Both the position numbers and the translations under genes were made by a program. A DNA stretch of 32,042 bases from Cytophagales bacterium (GTDB lineage Bacteria > Bacteroidota > Bacteroidia > Cytophagales > Spirosomataceae): positions 1-32,042 of the forward strand of contig JANSYO010000047.1 in NCBI GenBank assembly GCA_024742395.1. The letters are read 5' to 3'. The notes beneath the pieces are model-generated. The model did not search any database, was not told the DNA's origin, and saw only the letters and a program-made list of their open reading frames with translations. Below are positions 31,770 through 32,042 of this stretch, in pieces; the stretch's first letter is position 1, and every line of letters begins with the position of its first letter.

Positions 31770-32042
31770 ATGGAAGCAAAACACGAACACCATCAGCACC
31801 AACATTCGGCAGAAGATATGCCAAATGAACATGAACACGATCATTCGGCTCAAAACCCAGCTCATGGAGAGCACGGTCACGACCACCATAAAATGATGAT
31901 TGAGGATTTCAAAAGGAGATTTTGGGTTTCCTTGGCATTGACTATCCCTGTTTTGCTTCTATCACCCATGATTCAGGATTGGATAGGGGTAAACTGGGGT
32001 TTTACTTTTGACCGTTACCTCCTTTTTATCCTTTCGTCGCTC
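31770..32042 (+). CDS. copB: CopB-type copper/heavy-metal P-type ATPase, N-terminus only (cut by window edge)
   Basis: The frame from ATG 31770 is open to the window edge (91 codons). A long His-rich metal-binding N-terminus (EHHQHQHSAEDM; EHEHDHSAQ; HGHDHHK) is followed by KMMIEDFKRRFWVSLALTIP and then VLLLSPMI. That is the first transmembrane entry typical of CopB-type P1B ATPases, which export Cu(I)/Cu(II) or Ag(I). The catalytic DKTGT and CPx motifs lie beyond the edge and cannot be checked. Confidence 0.9.
   Translation, partial: MEAKHEHHQHQHSAEDMPNEHEHDHSAQNPAHGEHGHDHHKMMIEDFKRRFWVSLALTIPVLLLSPMIQDWIGVNWGFTFDRYLLFILSSL

Noticed and set aside
1-32042. CRISPR arrays, tRNA or rRNA genes
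   Set aside because: No repeat-spacer pattern and no cloverleaf or rRNA-like stretches were seen by eye; integration is at a protein gene, not a tRNA.

Overview
The window looks like a chromosomal segment of a Bacteroidota bacterium, probably of the Cytophagales/marine type. The signs are several TAnnTTTG-type -7 promoter boxes just upstream of start codons, weak Shine-Dalgarno sites, lipoboxes, and families typical of that phylum (VirE-N/DUF3987 protein, HTH_17 island proteins, DUF3347, DUF5676, a His-rich CopB-type ATPase). All functions are read from sequence motifs; no database search was run.

Left end (1-3733): a minus-strand pair of an AlgJ/AlgX-like GDS-motif lipoprotein (cut by the window edge) and an MBOAT O-acyltransferase, a typical exopolysaccharide acetylation pair. 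Divergent from it is the housekeeping tRNA-modification GTPase gene mnmE.

Island (about 3716-18620): immediately after the 3' end of mnmE, a classic integration site, comes a mobile element. Its core is a zinc-ribbon/HTH protein, a tyrosine recombinase, a 480-aa protein of unknown function, an excisionase-like HTH protein and a VirE-N/DUF3987 primase-helicase-like protein. No mobilisation or conjugation gene is visible. Its cargo is a continuous plus-strand defence block: type III restriction-modification (mod, res); a toxin-antitoxin-SecB-like chaperone (TAC) triad; and a RecB-like nuclease paired with a catalytically dead long Argonaute (long-B pAgo/AgaN-like). A degenerate second Argonaute 3' end lies just beyond, so related islands have probably occupied this spot more than once.

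Right end (about 18950-32042): a copper/heavy-metal block holding a Cys/His-rich secreted protein, a DUF3347 protein, a multicopper oxidase, a CusA-type RND pump, a CusC/TolC-like channel, a DUF5676 membrane protein, a heavy-metal-binding lipoprotein and the start of a CopB-type P-type ATPase. No CusB adaptor is seen. Inside this block is a tightly packed run of unusual genes: an ATC-hydrolase-like protein, an ATP-cone/Mrr-like nuclease fusion, an archaeal-type AMP/thymidine phosphorylase, a divergent archaeal-style PRPP synthetase homologue and a small secreted protein. Overlapping starts suggest co-expression. This nucleotide-sensing/nuclease/ribose-phosphate module and the Argonaute-TAC-RM island are the two most interesting parts.
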